Assembly: GCA_035582835.1 (NCBI GenBank)
Contig: JAYKAV010003110.1
Coordinates: 2,640,471 to 2,704,470 of the forward strand
Reading direction: 5' to 3'
Origin: Phoebastria nigripes
Taxonomy: Eukaryota; Chordata; Aves; Procellariiformes; Diomedeidae
DNA length: 64,000 nucleotides
Shown here: one piece after another, positions 63,220-64,000 of the stretch
Layout: each line of letters starts with the position of its first letter
Position numbering within the stretch: the first letter of the stretch is position 1
Made by a program: the position numbers and the translations under genes
The notes under the pieces: generated by a model
What the model saw: only the letters and a program-made list of their open reading frames with translations
Database searches by the model: none
What the model was told of the DNA's origin: nothing

Positions 63220-63640
63220 AATCATAGCATCATTTAGTCTGGAAGGGATCTCCAGAGGTTATTTAGTCCGACATTAGAAAACCCTGGTCTGCTCCACCCA
63301 GCTTGGCACTATCCACAAACTTGCTGAGAATGGCCTCCATCCCATCATCCAGTTTACTAATGAAGACAATAAACACTACTGCTCCCAGTATCGATCCCCA
63401 AGCAGCAGCACTGGTTACTGGCTGCCAGCTGGACTTTGCGTCACTGATCACAGCTCCTCAAGCCCAGCAGTCCAGCCAATTTTCTACCTACCTTATTGAC
63501 CACTTATCCGGCTCGTATCTCACCAATATGGCGACAACAAATCTGCAGGAGACTCTGTTAAATGCCTTACTAAAGTCGAGGTATACAACATCCACTGCCC
63601 TCCCCTTGTCTACAGAGCAAGGCATCTCATTACAGGATGA
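63220..63640 (-). pseudogene. CR1 LINE copy C: old, internally deleted ORF2 relic
   Basis: On the minus strand the order is a [20 protein letters not shown] RT motif (about 63551-63599), a WQPVTS...GSILG...VFISKLDDGMEAILSKF segment, then FVDSAKLGG (FVDS at 63308-63319). Family members and copies A and B have FADDTKLG, so one catalytic aspartate of the active-site pair is gone. Just past this (about 63275-63285) the sequence jumps to a CR1 3' end (CTCTGGAGATCCCTTCCAGAC and ATGATGCTATGATT, 63220-63275). About 0.7 kb of ORF2 present in copy A is therefore missing. Divergence from A and B is much greater, indicating an older subfamily. The upstream boundary near 63640 is approximate. Confidence 0.85.
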
Positions 63641-63666
63641 TTAATTAATGTATGATTAATTAATGT
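63637..63666. repeat. Two perfect tandem copies of ATGATTAATTAATGT
   Basis: A 15-base unit repeated exactly (63637-63651 and 63652-63666). Each copy contains the palindrome TTAATTAA. It abuts the upstream edge of CR1 copy C and could be a small duplication arising at or near its insertion. Confidence 0.85.
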
Positions 63667-64000
63667 AAAAATTGTGAGACCAAAGACTTAGACAAGGATT
63701 ATGCAAATTACTTTGAGAACAGCCACAATCCTGTTATTAGTTGGAAGTGTCTTACTCTTACTTGCTTAAATAAAAACAGGCCTTTAATATGCTTGCTACT
63801 ATTCTTATCATACATGTGATTTTGATTCTAAACGTTAGATATTATTTAAATTACTCTTTAAAATCAACGAAAGTGTCATTTAGTGAAATGTAATTAATGT
63901 AATTTTGGGATACATTAGGCTCTATTTTACTTTTATCAACCTTAGTGTCATAACTCACTTTAAAAAAATGCTTTTAACAGCCTCACTATAACAGAGCAAA
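63667..64000. other. Unique AT-rich non-coding sequence
   Basis: AT-rich sequence to the window edge. No gene or repeat recognised. Confidence 0.5.

Noticed and set aside
1..64000. CRISPR arrays, bacterial operons, tRNA/rRNA genes, endogenous retrovirus genes
   Set aside because: No regularly spaced repeats, no tRNA cloverleaf boxes, no rRNA-like sequence, and no retroviral gag/pol/env motifs or paired LTRs were seen on either strand.

Overview
The window looks like a piece of an avian (or at least archosaur/sauropsid) nuclear genome. The base composition is AT-rich, there is no operon structure, and no long open frame carries a recognisable host protein. The recognisable young interspersed repeats are CR1-type LINEs with the typical ATTCTATG-like 3' tail. 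There is one 620-base assembly gap and 18 isolated single Ns, as in a draft short-read assembly. I could not place the window inside a known gene. It reads as intergenic or intronic DNA, and almost every short open frame is chance.

Layout. From 1 to about 49.3 kb the DNA is mostly unique AT-rich sequence. It holds microsatellites and homopolymers, among them a GCA run at 1428, a 24-base poly-C at 15710 and several 15-18 base poly-T runs. It also holds a few likely ancient repeat relics: an old CR1-type 3' end near 7.4 kb, a MIR-like SINE near 28.3 kb, and an old LINE ORF2 end near 34.3 kb. Some G+C-richer patches and local inverted or tandem repeats remain unassigned.

The last 15 kb contains three CR1 copies. 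Copy A (49365-50872, minus) is a young, 5'-truncated element. Its ORF2 reverse-transcriptase frame is open and broken only near its end by an apparent 1-base deletion. Copy B (60513-61505, plus) belongs to the same subfamily, differs from A at about 3 of 230 comparable 5' bases, and is interrupted by the N gap. Copy C (63220-63640, minus) is an older, internally deleted relic whose catalytic motif is mutated. A and B form a large inverted pair about 9.6 kb apart. Between A and B lie a short element with imperfect terminal inverted repeats, a small perfect hairpin and a stretch that could be conserved non-coding DNA.

No host protein-coding exon, RNA gene, CRISPR array, virus or previously undescribed multi-gene system could be supported. 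The main points of interest are the CR1 pair, the clustering of ambiguous bases inside copy A, and several unexplained palindromes and relic repeats.
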